Source: Saccharibacillus sacchari DSM 19268 (GTDB lineage Bacteria > Bacillota > Bacilli > Paenibacillales > Paenibacillaceae). From it: a stretch of DNA of 64,000 nucleotides. The notes beneath the pieces were generated by a model, which worked only from the letters and a program-made list of their open reading frames with translations, was not told where the DNA came from and did no database searches. The DNA lies in NCBI RefSeq assembly GCF_000585395.1, contig NZ_KK073875.1, forward strand, positions 3,633,307 through 3,697,306. Reading direction: 5' to 3'. A program made the position numbers and the translations under genes. Each line of letters starts with the position of its first letter. Positions within the stretch are counted from its first letter, which is position 1. Of this stretch, positions 44,072-53,339 are shown in pieces.

Positions 44072-44977
44072 ATGAACACGAAAAGAATACGGCTGGAGCC
44101 GGTTATTTTTCATACGCTGAACGGTCTGCTGATGATCGCGATCGCTGTTATTACGCTGTATCCATTTTTGAATACTTTCGCGGTATCGCTGAACGCGGGC
44201 AACGACACGATCCGGGGCGGCATTTATCTGTGGCCCCGGATCTGGACCGATCAGAATTACAAAGCCGTATTCGCGAACGGGCATATCCTGAACGCGTTCT
44301 GGATATCCGTGGCGCGGACGGTGATCGCGACGGTGCTGAGCCTGTTCCTGACTTCGATGCTCGCGTACACGCTCAGCCGCAAAGATTACGTGTTGCGCAA
44401 GCCGATCACCATTCTGGTCGTGCTGACGATGTACTTCAGCGCAGGCCTGATTCCGACGTATTTCCTGATGAAGGATCTGCACCTGCTGAACAATTTCCTC
44501 GTGTATATCATACCGGGGCTGGTCAGCGCGTTTAACATGATCGTCATCCGAACGTATATCCAGACGCTGCCGGAAGGCCTGATCGAATCCGCCAAGATCG
44601 ACGGGGCCGGCGACTTCCGAACGTTCATCTCGATCATCCTGCCGCTTTGCCAGCCCGTGCTGGCCACGGTCGCGTTGTTCGTCGCCGTCGGGCAATGGAA
44701 CTCCTGGTTCGATACGTTCCTGTACGCTTCGTCGAAGCAGGAACTGAGCACGCTGCAATTCGAATTGATGAAGCTGCTGTCGTCTTCGATGAACTTGAAC
44801 AGCAGCGTGGCGGGGTCCAGCGGAGCCGATCCTGCGGCCGCCGCGCAAAACATGGTCACGCCGGTCTCGATTCGGGCCGCGATCACCATCGTCGCTTCGC
44901 TGCCGATCCTGATGGTGTATCCGTTTTTGCAAAAGTACTTCGTGCACGGCTTGCAGCTGGGCAGCGTGAAAGAATAA
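44072..44977 (+). CDS. ABC sugar permease (LplC type)
   Basis: The 301-residue second permease subunit has six helices and the docking motif ESAKIDGAGDFRTFI at about residue 170. It forms the translocation pore with the preceding subunit. The GGGAGGAAGGGGAG ribosome site is strong. The GH10 gene starts 25 bases after the stop in the same operon, which argues that imported oligosaccharides are its substrate. Confidence 0.93.
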   Translation: MNTKRIRLEPVIFHTLNGLLMIAIAVITLYPFLNTFAVSLNAGNDTIRGGIYLWPRIWTDQNYKAVFANGHILNAFWISVARTVIATVLSLFLTSMLAYTLSRKDYVLRKPITILVVLTMYFSAGLIPTYFLMKDLHLLNNFLVYIIPGLVSAFNMIVIRTYIQTLPEGLIESAKIDGAGDFRTFISIILPLCQPVLATVALFVAVGQWNSWFDTFLYASSKQELSTLQFELMKLLSSSMNLNSSVAGSSGADPAAAAQNMVTPVSIRAAITIVASLPILMVYPFLQKYFVHGLQLGSVKE

Positions 44978-45001
44978 GTCGAAAAAAAAGGAGAATGCCG
45001 G

Positions 45002-46015
45002 ATGGACACCAAAACGCCGTCCCTATGCGGGGCGTATCAGGGTATATTTAATATAGGCGCCGCGGTCGGCACGCGTTCGATCCGTCGGGAACGCGAATTT
45101 ATCGCCGCCCATTATAATAGCGTTACCGCCGAGAACCGGATGAAGTTCGAAGAGATTCATCCCGAAGAGCAGAGGTACGACTTCGATGCGACCGACGAAA
45201 TCATAAAGTTTGCGGAGCAAAACGGCATGGCGGTTCGGGGGCATACGCTCGTCTGGCATAATCAAACGCCCGATTGGGTGTTCGAAGACGCAGCCGGAGC
45301 GCCCGCTTCGAGAGCACTCGTGCTTGAACGCCTGGAAAGCCATGCCTACGCGGTGATGGGACGTTATCGCGGCAAGATTCATGCCTGGGACGTCGTGAAC
45401 GAAGCGATCGAAGACAAGAAAGAATCGGTTCTGCGCGAAACGAAATGGCTGAGCACCGTCGGCGAGGACTATTTGGAGCAAGCGTTCCGGATCGCGCACA
45501 AGGCCGATCCGTCGGCCTCGCTTTTTTACAACGACTATAACGAGACCGATCCGGTCAAGCGGGACAAAATTTACCGGCTCGTGCGTTCGCTGCTGGACGC
45601 GGGGGCACCGGTTCACGGCATCGGCATGCAAGGCCATTGGAATCTGCATGGTCCGTCGCTCGGCGAGATTCGCGAAGCGATCGAGCTGTATGCCTCGCTC
45701 GGCGTGCGGCTGCATATTACGGAATTGGATATTTCGGCTTTTGCGTTCGAGGATCGGCGAAGCGATCTGCTGACGCCGACGGAGGAGATGGAGCGTTTGC
45801 TCACGCAGCGTTACGACGAGGTTTTTCGTGTATTCCGCGAGTACCGGTCGGTCATCGATTCCGTGACTTTCTGGGGAGCTGCCGATACGCATACCTGGCT
45901 GGACGGCTTCCCGGTACGCGGACGCCTCAATTGGCCGCTTCCGTTCGACCGGGAATTGAAGCCCAAGTCTGCTTTTTGGCGCATCGTCGAACATTCCGCC
46001 AGCAGCAAAAAATAA
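45002..46015 (+). CDS. endo-1,4-beta-xylanase, glycoside hydrolase family 10 (cytoplasmic)
   Basis: The 337-residue enzyme is a single GH10 barrel with acid/base Glu134 in DVVNEAIED and nucleophile Glu241 in HITELDISAF. The substrate-binding motifs HTLVWHNQTPDW and FYNDYNE are present. There is no signal peptide, carbohydrate module or S-layer domain, so this is the intracellular form that shortens imported xylo-oligosaccharides. It starts shortly after the permease gene, with AAAGGAG upstream of the ATG. Confidence 0.94.
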   Translation: MDTKTPSLCGAYQGIFNIGAAVGTRSIRREREFIAAHYNSVTAENRMKFEEIHPEEQRYDFDATDEIIKFAEQNGMAVRGHTLVWHNQTPDWVFEDAAGAPASRALVLERLESHAYAVMGRYRGKIHAWDVVNEAIEDKKESVLRETKWLSTVGEDYLEQAFRIAHKADPSASLFYNDYNETDPVKRDKIYRLVRSLLDAGAPVHGIGMQGHWNLHGPSLGEIREAIELYASLGVRLHITELDISAFAFEDRRSDLLTPTEEMERLLTQRYDEVFRVFREYRSVIDSVTFWGAADTHTWLDGFPVRGRLNWPLPFDRELKPKSAFWRIVEHSASSKK

Positions 46016-46121
46016 AGGGGCCGACTATCGAGTTCGATGCGTTTGTCGGTCCGACGCGATATTCGCGGCGCCGTTTTCGTAAAGAACACGTTCCAAATTC
46101 GTCCGGCAAAGGAGAGAAAGC

Positions 46122-47126
46122 ATGCAAACCAAGTTCAACGAGCCTATCGTCACTCATATCTACACGGCGGACCCTTCCGCGCACGTATTCGACGGCAAGC
46201 TGTACATTTATCCTTCGCACGATCTGGATCATGACGGTCCGAGCAACGATAACGGCGACCAGTACCGGATGGAAGATTATCGCGTGCTGTCGATGGACGG
46301 TATCGGATCGGAAGCGATCGACCATGGCGAAGCGCTTCATGTGCGCGACGTGCCTTGGGCTTCCTCGCAGATGTGGGCGCCCGACGCCGCGTTCAAAAAC
46401 GGGAAGTATTATTTGTTTTTCCCGGCCCGCGACCGTGAAAACGTGTTTCGGATCGGCGTCGCGACGTCTTCGTCGCCGTCCGGTCCGTTCCGGGCGGAGC
46501 CGAACTATATTCCGGGCAGCTTCAGCATCGATCCCGCCGTGTTGGTCGATGATGACGGGGAGGCTTATCTGTATTTTGGAGGATTATGGGGAGGCCAGTT
46601 GGAAAAATGGCAAAGCGGAACCTTCGAGGCTCATCGAACGGAAGGGCCGGAGACCGACCAACCGGCAATCGGACCGTACACGGCCAAGCTGAGCGAAGAC
46701 ATGCTGTCTTTTGCGGAACATCCGCATCAGATTGCCGTCATTGACGAAAACGGCAATCCGATTACCGCAGGCGACGAAGAACGACGCTATTTCGAAGGCC
46801 CTTGGGTCCATAAATATAACGGTCTCTACTATTTATCGTATTCCACCGGCAACACTCACCAAATCGTCTATGCCGTAAGCGAAGGCCCTCAAGGCCCTTT
46901 CGTATACAAAGGCGTCATCCTGACTCCCGTAATCGGATGGACCACCCATCATTCCATCGTCGAGTTCGACGGCAAATGGTACCTGTTCTACCACGACAGC
47001 TCTTTGTCCGAAGGCGTCAACCACAAGCGCTGCGTCAAATACGCCGAACTGCACCATAATGAAGACGGCACCATCCGAACGATTGACCCTTACCCTCATC
47101 AATCCGCTATCAAAGCGGAAGCCTAG
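46122..47126 (+). CDS. glycoside hydrolase family 43 enzyme (beta-xylosidase / arabinofuranosidase type)
   Basis: The 334-residue protein is a five-bladed beta-propeller of the GH43 family. The expected base Asp is in YTADPSAHVFDGKLY, the middle Asp in SIDPAVLVDDDG, and the acid Glu in YFEGPWVHKYNG. It should release xylose or arabinose from xylo-oligosaccharides produced by the GH10 enzyme. There is no signal peptide. It lies 106 bases after the GH10 gene and is the last gene before a terminator. Confidence 0.92.
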   Translation: MQTKFNEPIVTHIYTADPSAHVFDGKLYIYPSHDLDHDGPSNDNGDQYRMEDYRVLSMDGIGSEAIDHGEALHVRDVPWASSQMWAPDAAFKNGKYYLFFPARDRENVFRIGVATSSSPSGPFRAEPNYIPGSFSIDPAVLVDDDGEAYLYFGGLWGGQLEKWQSGTFEAHRTEGPETDQPAIGPYTAKLSEDMLSFAEHPHQIAVIDENGNPITAGDEERRYFEGPWVHKYNGLYYLSYSTGNTHQIVYAVSEGPQGPFVYKGVILTPVIGWTTHHSIVEFDGKWYLFYHDSSLSEGVNHKRCVKYAELHHNEDGTIRTIDPYPHQSAIKAEA

Positions 47127-47272
47127 CCTGCCGGAGAATCATTGTACAACAATCCTTCTTTATTCGTATTTATATCTTTTTATATAACACTCCCCACAAA
47201 AACGCCTGGTTATCCGGACGTTCCCGCAGCCTTTTGATTTGATTTTACGAATAGGACTTCCCGAAGCACCGG

Positions 47273-47298
47273 AACGCCCGAATCCCCCGGGCGTTTTT
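47273..47298 (+). terminator. rho-independent terminator of the glycan operon
   Basis: AACGCCCG pairs with CGGGCGTT and T5 follows, in the 367-base interval between the GH43 gene and pstS. Confidence 0.75.
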
Positions 47299-47355
47299 CC
47301 GCATGCTCCCCCGTCACAAACAATTTAGCCGCTCTTTAAACGCAATCCGGAATAT

Positions 47356-47372
47356 TTTACATTCGTTTTACA
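47356..47372 (+). promoter_or_regulatory. PhoP box of the pst operon
   Basis: TTTACA-N5-TTTACA, an 11-base direct repeat, is the Bacillus PhoP recognition pattern. A likely -10 hexamer TACAAT follows at 47404-47409. Phosphate-starvation induction is the expected outcome. Confidence 0.75.
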
Positions 47373-47493
47373 AAACAAGTGTTTTCCGTTGATTTTCGAA
47401 TCCTACAATGGGTACTGTAAAGCGGCGCGGACAACTCGGACAGAGAGAAGACGCCCGCAATCGTATGAATCCACTAGGAGGGTCAAACCAGAC

Positions 47494-48444
47494 ATGAAAT
47501 CGAAAAAAACGTTATTCGGCACTTTAACACTTTCCGCAATGCTCGCGCTTACCGCTTGCGGCGGCAACTCCGGCAGCACGGCAGCAACTACGGAGCCGGC
47601 AGCAGCGGGAACAACTACGACTCCGGCAGCTACCGAGCAACCGGCTGAAGCAAGCGTATCGGGAGAAATCCTGGCAGTTGGATCGACAGCACTGCAACCG
47701 TTGGTCGATCAAGTGGGACAAGAATTCATGACGAATAACCCGGACGTTGTCGTTCAAGTCCAAGGCGGCGGCAGCGGTACTGGTCTGACTCAAGTATCCG
47801 AAGGCGCGGCGAACATCGGCAACTCCGACGTATTCGCGGAAGAGAAGCTGGACGCCGACAAAGCAGCCGAACTGGTTGACCATCAAGTAGCGGTTGTCGC
47901 AATGGCAACTGTCGTTAACAAAGACGCAGGCGTAACGAACCTGACCAAGCAGCAATTGCTGGATGTATTTAAAGGTACCGTAACGAACTGGAGCGAAGTC
48001 GGCGGCGCGGATCAAAAGATCACGATCGTTAACCGTCCGAGCAGCTCGGGCACGCGCGCTACTTTCGAAAAATATGCACTGGGCGAAAAAGTAGAAAACG
48101 TACCGGGCGCAATCGAGCAGGATTCCTCGGGTACGGTTAAACAAATCGTTGCAGATACAAAAGGCGCTGTAGGATACCTGGCGTTCTCGTACCTGGACGA
48201 TACGGTTACGGCTCTGTCTTACGACGGCGTAGAGCCTAAGGAAGAAAACGTACAAAGCGGCGACTACCCGATCTGGGCTTACGAGCACATGTACACCAAG
48301 GGCGATCCTGACGGCGCGACGAAAGCATTCCTGGACTACTTCATGACGGAAGAAGTGCAAAATGCCGACGTGACTGAACTGGGTTACATTCCGGTATCGA
48401 GCATGGAAGTTAAGCGCGATGCGGAAGGTAAAGTGATTCAGTAA
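47494..48444 (+). CDS. pstS: phosphate ABC transporter, substrate-binding lipoprotein
   Basis: The 316-residue protein has a lipoprotein signal ending LTAC (Cys22), an Ala/Thr-rich tether, and a PstS-type binding fold with the phosphate-loop patterns VGSTALQPL, GGGSGTGL and PSSSGTRATF. It captures phosphate for the downstream permease. ATG 47494 is used because AGGAGGG lies 11 bases upstream; the earlier in-frame ATG at 47389 lies within the promoter. A Pho box precedes the gene and an attenuator-like hairpin follows it. Confidence 0.95.
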   Translation: MKSKKTLFGTLTLSAMLALTACGGNSGSTAATTEPAAAGTTTTPAATEQPAEASVSGEILAVGSTALQPLVDQVGQEFMTNNPDVVVQVQGGGSGTGLTQVSEGAANIGNSDVFAEEKLDADKAAELVDHQVAVVAMATVVNKDAGVTNLTKQQLLDVFKGTVTNWSEVGGADQKITIVNRPSSSGTRATFEKYALGEKVENVPGAIEQDSSGTVKQIVADTKGAVGYLAFSYLDDTVTALSYDGVEPKEENVQSGDYPIWAYEHMYTKGDPDGATKAFLDYFMTEEVQNADVTELGYIPVSSMEVKRDAEGKVIQ

Positions 48445-48467
48445 CCGATTCGACGCACCGGCAAAAA

Positions 48468-48492
48468 AGAGGCGGTATCTCCGCCTCTATTT
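48468..48492 (+). terminator. attenuator-like hairpin between pstS and pstC
   Basis: AGAGGCGG pairs with CCGCCTCT around TATCT, followed by ATTTG. The weak T-tract suggests partial termination, which would give more PstS than permease. Confidence 0.65.
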
Positions 48493-48527
48493 GCGCGTTC
48501 ACCAAGGAATGGAGAGGGTATCCACTT

Positions 48528-49451
48528 ATGGAAAATAATAAGGCTGCCGCCGACAACAAACCCCGCGGCTTCGCAAGGCATCGCCGCGAGGACATGATCG
48601 GCAAAATCTATACTTACCTTTGCGTATTAATGCTGATCGTCGTCATCGTGGCGATCGTGTACTTCGTAGCTTCGAAAGGATTGGCGACGTTCTTCAAAGA
48701 CGGAGTCAGCCCGATCGAATTCCTGTTCGGCACAAACTGGAGTCCGGACGGCGATAACCCGTCCTTCGGCGCATTGCCGTTCATCGGCGGCTCGTTCGTC
48801 GTCTCGATGTTGGCTGCTCTGATCGCGGGACCGCTCAGCATCTGTGCGGCATTGTTCATGACCGAGATCGTTCCGGGCAAAGGCAAACGGATCCTTCAAC
48901 CGGTTATCGAGCTGTTGTCGGGCATTCCTTCCGTCGTATACGGCTTTATCGGTCTGACCGTGCTGGTTCCGTTCATCTCGACCTTGACCGGCGGGGACTC
49001 GCTGGGTTACGGTGTGGCTGCGGGGGCACTCGTGTTGTCCGTCATGATCCTGCCAACCATCACGAGTATCGCAGCAGATGCATTGGCTTCGCTTCCGCGC
49101 GGCATGCGCGAAGCGTCGTATGCACTGGGCGCGACGCGCTGGCAGACCATCTACCGCGTCGTGCTGCCGACTTTGGCGCCTTCGCTGTGGACAGGCGTCA
49201 TCCTCGGTATCGCGCGGGCCTTCGGCGAAGCGCTCGCCGTGCAGATGGTTATCGGCAACGCGCCGTTCCTGCCGACGTCGCTGTTGACATCGGCTTCCAC
49301 GCTGACCAGCGTCATCACGTTGAACATGACGAATACTTCGACCGGATCGGTTCAGAATAACGTCCTTTGGAGCATGGCTTTGATGCTGCTCTTCATGACC
49401 TTCGTGTTCATCATCATCGTACGGTTGCTCCAAAGGAGGAATAAGCTGTGA
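48528..49451 (+). CDS. pstC: phosphate ABC transporter permease
   Basis: The 307-residue protein has six membrane helices and the PstC patterns LSGIPSVVYGFIGL and LPRGMREASYALGATRWQT, the latter being the ATPase-docking loop. It forms the channel with PstA. GGAGAGGG precedes the ATG, and its stop overlaps the pstA start by four bases. Confidence 0.96.
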   Translation: MENNKAAADNKPRGFARHRREDMIGKIYTYLCVLMLIVVIVAIVYFVASKGLATFFKDGVSPIEFLFGTNWSPDGDNPSFGALPFIGGSFVVSMLAALIAGPLSICAALFMTEIVPGKGKRILQPVIELLSGIPSVVYGFIGLTVLVPFISTLTGGDSLGYGVAAGALVLSVMILPTITSIAADALASLPRGMREASYALGATRWQTIYRVVLPTLAPSLWTGVILGIARAFGEALAVQMVIGNAPFLPTSLLTSASTLTSVITLNMTNTSTGSVQNNVLWSMALMLLFMTFVFIIIVRLLQRRNKL

Positions 49452-50344
49452 AAGCAAAAACTGCCGATAAAATCGCCACGGGCGTCATCATATTCTTTGC
49501 TGTACTGATCGTCGCCATTCTGGGCGGCCTGCTGGGCTTTATCCTGATCCGAGGCATTTCGCATATCGACTGGCACTTCCTAACTTCGCCTTCGCAAAAC
49601 TTTAAGGCGGGCGGCGGTATCGGTCCCCAGCTGTTCAACTCGCTCTTCCTGCTGGTGCTGACCATGATCATTACCGTACCGCTCGGCTTGGGCGGCGGTA
49701 TCTACATGGCGGAATACGCGAAGGAAAACAAACTGACGGGCTTTATCCGCCTGGTCGTCGAAGTATTGTCGTCCTTCCCGTCGATCGTCGTCGGTTTGTT
49801 CGGTCTGTTGCTGTTCGTCAACACGTTCGGATTCGGCTACTCGCTGCTGTCCGGCGCGATCGCGCTCGCGATCTTCAACCTGCCGCTGATGGTACGGATC
49901 ACGGAGCAAGCATTCCGCGCCGTTCCTCGCGAGCAGAAGGAAGCCGGACTTGCGCTCGGTTTGTCCAAATGGAAAATCATTACGTCGATCTTGCTCCCGG
50001 TTGCATTGCCGAGCTTGATCACCGGTACGATTCTGGCCGCCGGCCGCGTCTTCGGCGAAGCGGCAGCGCTGCTGTTCACGTCCGGCATGACGACGCCGCC
50101 GCTGGACTTCACCGACTGGAATCCGTTCCATGCGCGTTCCCCGATCAACCCGATGCGTTCGGCCGAAACGCTTGCCGTGCACATCTGGAAGGTCAACAGC
50201 GAAGGACGCATCCCGGATGCGAAGGATGTATCCGCAGGCGCTTCGGCCGTGCTCGTCATCATGGTGCTGATCTTCAACCTGGTGGCGCGTTGGTTCGGAC
50301 GCGTCGTGTATCGCAAAATTACCGCTTCCAAACAAGTGAACTAG
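49448..50344 (+). CDS. pstA: phosphate ABC transporter permease
   Basis: The 298-residue second permease has six helices and the motifs [13 protein letters not shown] and [18 protein letters not shown]. It begins at GTG inside the end of pstC, with AAAGGAGG upstream, so translation is coupled. It pairs with PstC in the membrane. Confidence 0.96.
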   Translation: MKAKTADKIATGVIIFFAVLIVAILGGLLGFILIRGISHIDWHFLTSPSQNFKAGGGIGPQLFNSLFLLVLTMIITVPLGLGGGIYMAEYAKENKLTGFIRLVVEVLSSFPSIVVGLFGLLLFVNTFGFGYSLLSGAIALAIFNLPLMVRITEQAFRAVPREQKEAGLALGLSKWKIITSILLPVALPSLITGTILAAGRVFGEAAALLFTSGMTTPPLDFTDWNPFHARSPINPMRSAETLAVHIWKVNSEGRIPDAKDVSAGASAVLVIMVLIFNLVARWFGRVVYRKITASKQVN

Positions 50345-50357
50345 GAGGGCTTCCGTT

Positions 50358-51125
50358 ATGCAGACCAGTACGCAACCTCGCTTCGGTACGGAAGAACTGA
50401 GCGTGTTCTACGGAACCAACGAAGCTGTCAAAAAAATAAACATGGAATTCCCCGAGAAGAGCGTAACCGCCCTGATCGGACCGTCGGGCTGCGGGAAATC
50501 AACATTCCTGCGTTCCCTGAACCGGATGAACGACGAGATCGCGTCCGCGAAAGTGGTCGGCAAGATCTGGATGGACGGACAGGATCTGAACGATAAAGAA
50601 ACGGATGCGGTCACGCTTCGCCAAAAGATCGGCATGGTTTGGCAGCGTCCGAACCCGTTCTACAAGTCGATCTATGAAAACATCGCTTTCGGCCCGAGAT
50701 ACCATGGCACGAAAAGCAAAAAGCAGCTGGACGAGATCGTCGAGCAGAGCCTGCGCCGCGCAGCTCTGTGGGACGAAGTCAAAGACCGTTTGAAAGAATC
50801 GGCTTTGGCTCTCTCCGGCGGCCAACAGCAGCGTCTGTGCATCGCGCGCGCGCTGTCCGTCAGTCCTCAGATCCTGTTGCTCGACGAGCCGGCATCCGCG
50901 CTTGACCCGGTATCGACCGGCAAGGTGGAAGAGTTGATCATCGAGTTGAAAAAAGAACTTCGCATTGTGATCGTGACGCACAACATGCAGCAGGCCGCGC
51001 GCGTGTCCGATTCGACCGCATACTTCTATCTGGGCAACCTGATCGAGCACGACGAGACGACGAAGCTGTTCTCGAATCCCTCCAACCAAATGACTCAGGA
51101 ATACATCATGGGTCGCTTCGGTTAA
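50358..51125 (+). CDS. pstB: phosphate ABC transporter ATP-binding protein
   Basis: The 255-residue ATPase has Walker [10 protein letters not shown], signature ALSGGQQQR, Walker [13 protein letters not shown] and the switch His in VTHNM. It powers phosphate uptake through PstCA. AGGAGGG lies upstream of the ATG. It is the last gene of the operon; no phoU follows, unlike many Gram-negative pst operons. Confidence 0.97.
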   Translation: MQTSTQPRFGTEELSVFYGTNEAVKKINMEFPEKSVTALIGPSGCGKSTFLRSLNRMNDEIASAKVVGKIWMDGQDLNDKETDAVTLRQKIGMVWQRPNPFYKSIYENIAFGPRYHGTKSKKQLDEIVEQSLRRAALWDEVKDRLKESALALSGGQQQRLCIARALSVSPQILLLDEPASALDPVSTGKVEELIIELKKELRIVIVTHNMQQAARVSDSTAYFYLGNLIEHDETTKLFSNPSNQMTQEYIMGRFG

Positions 51126-51205
51126 AAAGGCATGCGATCCGAAAGAGACTTCTTGAGTCCGTCTTTCGGCCGCAGGCTTGAAATCATTCATACGATTTGA
51201 ATTTG

Positions 51206-51246
51206 GACCGTTCTCTTCGAAGCGAAGAAGAACGGTCTTTTTTATT
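51206..51246 (+). terminator. rho-independent terminator of the pst operon
   Basis: GACCGTT(CTC)TTCG pairs with CGAA(GAAG)AACGGTC and a long T-rich tract follows. Confidence 0.85.
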
Positions 51247-51364
51247 TTATCCCAATAGTTCTTTTTTGATTTTTAACCGGTTAACGATTTTCGTTGAACT
51301 CCATCCCGCGATCAAGTACGATAAACCAATGAGAAACATTCCCGATACGGAAAGGATGAACCCC

Positions 51365-52240
51365 ATGTCCGAAGCTTCCAAACCGCAGCAAAGCGCAAAT
51401 GATCCTTATTCCGATCAAATATCCGTTCGATCGAACACGGTCGTTTTCGATCCGTCTTTGATACAGCCCCAGTTCTATATGAGCGCCGAACCGAAGCCGG
51501 GTGCCGCGGCTTCGGCGACGCTGGCCGAGTTATCCACGCCGGAAGGAGCCGAACCTTTCCTTCGCGCGTTTGCCGACGTTTTGCAAGCGCCCGATCTTCA
51601 GGCGGCCGTGACCTATTTTTGCAGTTGGTTCAGCGGAACGGTGAATGCTTCCTTGTATTTCCCGGCGGTCGCAGGCTTGCGTCCGGACTTTTCGGCCGGG
51701 AACTTGAGCGCGCAGCTGTTCGCTTTGGATAACGGAGGCCATTCGCTCTATATCGTGATCGATAGCCGATCAGCCGAGCGGGCGCCTGAAGACGCGAGTG
51801 CCCGCGATAATTGGACGGAAGAAGGCTTACGGTCTTTTTATGAAAAAACCTGCCGACCGTTATTCGAAAATTTCGCGGCCGTGTCCGGTCTTGCCGTCGG
51901 CATGGTCTGGGCGCAGCTTCCCGGACGATTGAATTACTTTGCGGAAACGTGGCGCACCCACCCGGAGATCGGCCCGATGCTCGCCCCGCCCCGCGAACGG
52001 CTGGAACGCGCTTATGAGCAAACCAAGCAGTTGAATCCCGAAATTTTCGGGCGCAAAAAGAATCCGTTCGATCTGCGCTTCCGCTATATCGAGCATCCGA
52101 CCGATCCGTCCCAACAGATTCAAATGCGTCCAAGCTGCTGCTTATATCATGTGCTGCCCGAATCGGAATACTGCTATACCTGTCCGAAACTGACTGAAAA
52201 AGACCGGGCCGAACGCAGGGAGAAGTTGAAAGCGCAATGA
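51365..52240 (+). CDS. FhuF-like ferric siderophore reductase
   Basis: The 291-residue protein ends with the [2Fe-2S] ligand pattern CC-x10-C-x2-C (residues in CCLYHVLPESEYCYTC), the hallmark of FhuF-type ferric-siderophore reductases. The upstream half is the IucA/IucC-like or FhuF helical domain. It would release iron from imported siderophores in the cytoplasm. ATG 51365 follows GGAAAGGA by 8 bases; the longest frame starts 168 bases earlier without a ribosome site. No clear Fur box was found upstream. Confidence 0.82.
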   Translation: MSEASKPQQSANDPYSDQISVRSNTVVFDPSLIQPQFYMSAEPKPGAAASATLAELSTPEGAEPFLRAFADVLQAPDLQAAVTYFCSWFSGTVNASLYFPAVAGLRPDFSAGNLSAQLFALDNGGHSLYIVIDSRSAERAPEDASARDNWTEEGLRSFYEKTCRPLFENFAAVSGLAVGMVWAQLPGRLNYFAETWRTHPEIGPMLAPPRERLERAYEQTKQLNPEIFGRKKNPFDLRFRYIEHPTDPSQQIQMRPSCCLYHVLPESEYCYTCPKLTEKDRAERREKLKAQ

Positions 52241-52803
52241 CAACCGAGATCGGTTTGAGCCGATACGCGTTTCTAACGGAGGCGCTTACGATTGTCGTCG
52301 TGTCCGATACCCATATGCCGCGCATGGCCAAAGCTTTGCCGCCCGCGCTTGTCGCCGAATTGCCCAACGCCGATCTGATTCTTCACGCCGGCGATTGGAC
52401 CCGAACGGAGGTTTATGACCTTCTTGCCGCTTACGCGCCCGTCGAGGGCGTAGCCGGGAATAACGACGGTCCCGAGATCTCGGACCGTTGGGGTTACCAT
52501 CGCATCGTCGAGATCGGCGACCGTCGGATCGGTTTGACCCACGGCCATTTGGGACGCGGCAGCACCGCCGACAAGGCCAGAGCCGTTTTCGAAAATGAAC
52601 AAGCGGACCTGATCGTGTTCGGACATTCGCATATTCCTTTCTTTTCCCGAGAAGAGGGCACGGGCAGCGGCTCGTCCGTTGCGCTGTTCAACCCCGGTTC
52701 CCCGACCGATAAACGCCGCCAAGCGCAGTTTTCTTTCGGAATCTTGACCCTGCAGGACGGCCGGATCGACTGCGAGCATCGGTATTACGACTCGGAAATT
52801 TGA
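52237..52803 (+). CDS. YfcE/MJ0936-type metallophosphoesterase
   Basis: The 188-residue protein has the calcineurin-like phosphoesterase motifs VVSDTHMPR (Asp, His), LHAGDWT, GNND and THGH plus FGHSHIP. These bind two metals and hydrolyse phosphodiesters. Its ATG overlaps the end of the FhuF-like gene, so the two are coupled. The first 17 residues are not part of the usual fold, and translation could begin later near the GGAGG at about 52279. The substrate is unknown. Confidence 0.85.
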   Translation: MTTEIGLSRYAFLTEALTIVVVSDTHMPRMAKALPPALVAELPNADLILHAGDWTRTEVYDLLAAYAPVEGVAGNNDGPEISDRWGYHRIVEIGDRRIGLTHGHLGRGSTADKARAVFENEQADLIVFGHSHIPFFSREEGTGSGSSVALFNPGSPTDKRRQAQFSFGILTLQDGRIDCEHRYYDSEI

Positions 52804-52815
52804 GTTGTCGCAGGC

Positions 52816-52891
52816 GCCGAGAGCCGGTTTCGACCTGCGCTTCGTTGTCCTTTCAGGACAAAGGCGCTTCGGTTCGAAACCGGCTCTCGGC
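52816..52891. repeat. long perfect inverted repeat without T-tract
   Basis: GCCGAGAGCCGGTTTCGA and TCGAAACCGGCTCTCGGC are perfect 18-base arms. Inside, TTGTCCT-TTC-AGGACAA forms a second hairpin flanked by GCGC/GCGC. It starts 12 bases after the phosphoesterase stop. The sequence after it is purine-rich, so it is not a standard terminator. Confidence 0.75.
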
Positions 52892-53016
52892 TGGGTAGGA
52901 GGAAGAAGGGAATTAATACATCAAACATTTAAAGCTTGGACAGGCAATAAGCAATCGAAGCCACTGCATTTGGATCATCTATAGAGCCTAATCCCTAATT
53001 TTAAAAAACACTTACC

Positions 53017-53042
53017 AGCTTACGAATCCATGCTCGTAAGCT
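53017..53042. other. short hairpin in AT-rich interval
   Basis: AGCTTACGA and TCGTAAGCT are perfect 9-base arms around ATCCATGC. The flanking 52900-53110 stretch is clearly richer in A and T than the rest of the window and has no convincing gene. Confidence 0.5.
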
Positions 53043-53118
53043 ATTTATCTTTTACGCAAATTTCAAAACGCCATCTCAAGTTAAAGAAATTTCTGCTCTT
53101 TTTTCCTTCCCCTTTTCC

Positions 53119-53257
53119 GAGCGTGCCAAGCGGAGGGAGAAATTCAGTGAAAGGCGCCTTTGAACCCGGGATTTGCCGTTTGAATGTATATTCAAATGGC
53201 AAATCCCGGGTGAGACAGCGCCTTGAAGGAATTTCTCCCGCAGCGCCCACCACGCTC
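53119..53257. repeat. large palindromic intergenic element, copy C
   Basis: The arms are GAGCGTG with CACGCTC (outer), GGGAGAAATTC (53135) with GAATTTCTCCC (53229), AAGGCGC (53151) with GCGCCTT (53218), CCCGGGATTTGCC (53165) with GGCAAATCCCGGG (53198), and TTTGAA with TTCAAA at the tip. The CTTTGAA and TGAGACA internal loop is the same as in copies A and B. The outer GAAGCGAGAAGAC arm of those copies is missing. It ends just before the promoter of the LTA synthase gene. Confidence 0.8.
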
Positions 53258-53265
53258 CCTCTCCT

Positions 53266-53294
53266 TTGACCATATAAACAGAGTGTCTTATAAT
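53266..53294 (+). promoter_or_regulatory. sigma-A promoter of the LTA synthase gene
   Basis: TTGACC and TATAAT are separated by exactly 17 bases, 46 bases before the start codon. Confidence 0.85.
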
Positions 53295-53339
53295 GGGACT
53301 TTAACCCAAAACACTTTAATCAAAGAAGGTAGTCCATTC

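Noticed and set aside
51247-51364. Fur box upstream of the FhuF-like gene
   Set aside because: No match to the 7-1-7 Fur pattern better than chance was found.
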